Shown here piece after piece: positions 52,300 to 54,022 of a DNA stretch of 54,022 nt (its first letter is position 1; each line of letters opens with the position of its first letter). The stretch spans positions 1 through 54,022 of the forward strand of contig PALN01000027.1 in assembly GCA_002706405.1 (NCBI GenBank), given 5' to 3'. Made by a program: the position numbers and the translations under genes. Under the pieces are notes generated by a model that was given only the letters and a program-made list of their open reading frames with translations, did not search any database and was not told the origin of the DNA. Origin of the DNA: Rhodospirillaceae bacterium (GTDB lineage Bacteria; Pseudomonadota; Alphaproteobacteria; Rhodospirillales; Casp-alpha2).

Positions 52300-54022
52300 T
52301 TATTCAGCCGCTGCCTGGGCGTCCGGCACTTTTTCCACGCGCGCGGCGCAGAACTTGAACTCGGGAATTTTGCCGACCGGGTCCAACTGCGGGTTGGTCA
52401 GGATATTGGCCGCGGCCTCGTGGAAACAGAACGGGATGAAGATCATGCCGTCGGCCACGTCGCGGTCGGCGCGGACCTTCAATTCGATCTCGCCGCGTCG
52501 GGTCGCGACCTTCACCACGTCGCCCGGTGCCAGACCTTTCTCGCCCATGGTGTACGGATTCATGCTGACCACGGGTTCCGGCTCCAGCAGGTCGAGAACG
52601 GTGGCCCGGCGGGTCATCGCGCCCGTATGCCAGTGTTCCAGCATGCGTCCCGTGGTCAGGACCAGGGGGAATTCGTCGTCCGGCAGCTCGTCCGGCGGGA
52701 TCAGGTTGGCGGGCACCAGCTTGGCGCGGCCCGACGCGGTCGGGAAGCCGTCGCCGAAGATGATGTTCTCGCCGGATGAGTCCTCGGACTTGCACGGATA
52801 GATGATGCTGTCTTCTTTCTCCAGGCGCTCCCAGGTGATGTTATCGAGGGATCGCATGGTCTTCTTCATCTCGTTGAACACGTCGGACGGGCCGGAATAA
52901 TTCCAGTTCAAGCCCAGGCGGTTGGCGATCTCCTGAATGATCCACCAGTCCTGGCGGACGTCGCCGGGCATATCGACCACGGGCCGGGCCATCTGCACTT
53001 GGCGGTTGGTGTTGGAGAACGTCCCCGCCTTTTCCGGGAAGGCCGAGGCCGGCAGCACCACATCGGCGTGGAAGCAGGTTTCCGTGAAGAAGATGTCCTG
53101 CACGACCAGATGCTCAAGCTTGGCCAATGCCTCACGCGCATGACGGGCGTCCGGGTCCGACATGGCCGGGTTTTCGCCCATGACGTACATGGCCTTGATC
53201 TTATCGGCCAGGATGGCATGGATGATTTCGACCACCGTCAGGCCGCGTTCCCGGGGCAGTTCCGTACCCCACAAATCTTCGTAGACGGCGCGGATCTCGT
53301 CGGCTTCCACGGATTTGTAATCGGGATAGACCATGGGGATCAGACCCGCGTCGGATGCCCCCTGCACGTTGTTCTGACCGCGCAGCGGATGCAGACCCGT
53401 ACCCGGGCGGCCGATCTGGCCGGTGATCATCGACAGCGCGATCAGGCAGCGTGCGTTGTCGGTGCCGTGGACGTGCTGGCTGATGCCCATGCCCCAGAAG
53501 ATGAGCGAGCGTTCGGCCGTCGCAAAGTCGCGGGCGACCTCGCGGATGACCGAAGCCTCGATGCCGCATACGGCTTCCATGGCTTCCGGCGAGAACTTCT
53601 TGGAATTCTCCTTCAGTTCCTCAAAGCCTTCGGTGTTGGCCTGGACGTACTGGGCGTCGGTCAGGCCTTCATCGATGATCACGTGGATCATGGCATTCAG
53701 AAGAGCCACGTCCTGGCCGGCCTTGAATTGCAGGTGCCGGGTCGCGTGACGCGACAGGTCCTGGCGGCGCGGATCCATGATGTAGAGCCTGGCCCCGCGC
53801 TTGGCGGCGTTCTTGAGGAACGTCGCGGCGACCGGGTGGTTCTGGGTCGGGCGGGCGCCGATCACGATGATGACGTCGGAATCCTTGGCGTCGTTGAACG
53901 ACGCCGTGACCGCGCCGGAATTCATGCCTTCCATCAGCGCCGCCACCGATGACGCGTGGCAGAGCCGTGTGCAATGGTCGACGTTGTTGGTGTGGAAACC
54001 CTGACGGACCAGCTTCTGGACC
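52300..54022 (-). CDS. Molybdopterin formate dehydrogenase alpha subunit (FdsA/FdhF-like), 5'-truncated by window edge
   Basis: At least 574 aa; the frame is open to the right edge, so the N-terminus is outside. NNVDHCTRLCHASSVAALMEGMNSGAVTASF contains the Mo ligand Cys (CHA; Sec in E. coli FdhF) and the catalytic His. The [4Fe-4S] and NADH-side domains expected of FdsA would lie upstream. Later motifs ARPTQNHPVAATFLKNA, GMGISQHVHGTDNARCLIAL, GQIGRPGTGLHPLRGQNNVQGASD and the molydopterin-binding C-terminus LTTGRMLEHWHTGAMTRR are typical of cytoplasmic NAD-linked FDH alpha. No Tat leader can be judged. A second FDH next to the periplasmic one. Confidence 0.92.
   Translation of the reverse strand, partial: VQKLVRQGFHTNNVDHCTRLCHASSVAALMEGMNSGAVTASFNDAKDSDVIIVIGARPTQNHPVAATFLKNAAKRGARLYIMDPRRQDLSRHATRHLQFKAGQDVALLNAMIHVIIDEGLTDAQYVQANTEGFEELKENSKKFSPEAMEAVCGIEASVIREVARDFATAERSLIFWGMGISQHVHGTDNARCLIALSMITGQIGRPGTGLHPLRGQNNVQGASDAGLIPMVYPDYKSVEADEIRAVYEDLWGTELPRERGLTVVEIIHAILADKIKAMYVMGENPAMSDPDARHAREALAKLEHLVVQDIFFTETCFHADVVLPASAFPEKAGTFSNTNRQVQMARPVVDMPGDVRQDWWIIQEIANRLGLNWNYSGPSDVFNEMKKTMRSLDNITWERLEKEDSIIYPCKSEDSSGENIIFGDGFPTASGRAKLVPANLIPPDELPDDEFPLVLTTGRMLEHWHTGAMTRRATVLDLLEPEPVVSMNPYTMGEKGLAPGDVVKVATRRGEIELKVRADRDVADGMIFIPFCFHEAAANILTNPQLDPVGKIPEFKFCAARVEKVPDAQAAAE

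Overview
GC-rich (about 60-65% by eye), gene-dense DNA with 4-bp ATGA overlaps, many alphaproteobacteria-type families and a perfect GGAAC-N16-CGTT general-stress promoter. This suggests an alphaproteobacterium, plausibly Rhodospirillales. That placement is inference from gene content and style. I saw no tRNA, rRNA, CRISPR array, insertion sequence or prophage.

Layout. 1-5.2 kb: the end of an APH-fold kinase, a membrane histidine kinase, a secreted histidine phosphatase, two small nucleic-acid-binding-like proteins, a cold-shock protein and an acyl-CoA dehydrogenase. 5.4-12.1 kb: a four-gene fatty-acid or acyl-CoA catabolic operon (acyl-CoA ligase, TPP-dependent lyase-type enzyme, FadB-like fusion, thiolase). 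12-17 kb: MHYT-domain histidine kinase, Asp/Glu racemase-like protein, a divergent pair of a small stress-promoter membrane protein and an ECF sigma factor, a periplasmic coiled-coil protein and Fe/Mn superoxide dismutase. 17-30 kb: RhlE-type helicase, a decayed FkbM methyltransferase, a zinc phospholipase C / EgtC-like amidotransferase / SDR set, an atypical response regulator, PhnN, OmpA-like and several small unknowns, DUF952-pyrD. 30-36 kb: AbrB-type membrane protein with NAD kinase, a divergent TetR regulator, a tiny 29-aa protein with its own terminator, and an IclR-controlled TauD dioxygenase-MFS transporter locus.

36.3-54 kb is a formate dehydrogenase (FDH) island. It holds moaA and a 703-aa multi-[4Fe-4S] protein on the minus strand. 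On the plus strand come fdhD-mobA-DUF3305-DUF3306 (every junction overlaps by 4 bp), then a TorD-like chaperone, a 65-aa Tat-leader protein, the Cys-type Tat-exported FDH alpha subunit, the beta (Fe-S) subunit, a small lipoprotein and the cytochrome b gamma subunit, closed by a strong terminator. A second molybdopterin FDH, of the cytoplasmic NAD-linked (FdsA-like) type, enters from the right edge on the minus strand. Together these make molybdenum cofactor (MoaA, MobA), sulfurate and insert it (FdhD, TorD-like), and run respiratory formate oxidation in the periplasm plus probably NAD-coupled oxidation in the cytoplasm.

The least explained parts are the conserved-but-uncharacterised FDH companions (DUF3305, DUF3306, 65-aa Tat protein, lipoprotein, 703-aa Fe-S protein), two very short genes (29 and 41 aa), and the TPP enzyme embedded in the beta-oxidation operon.
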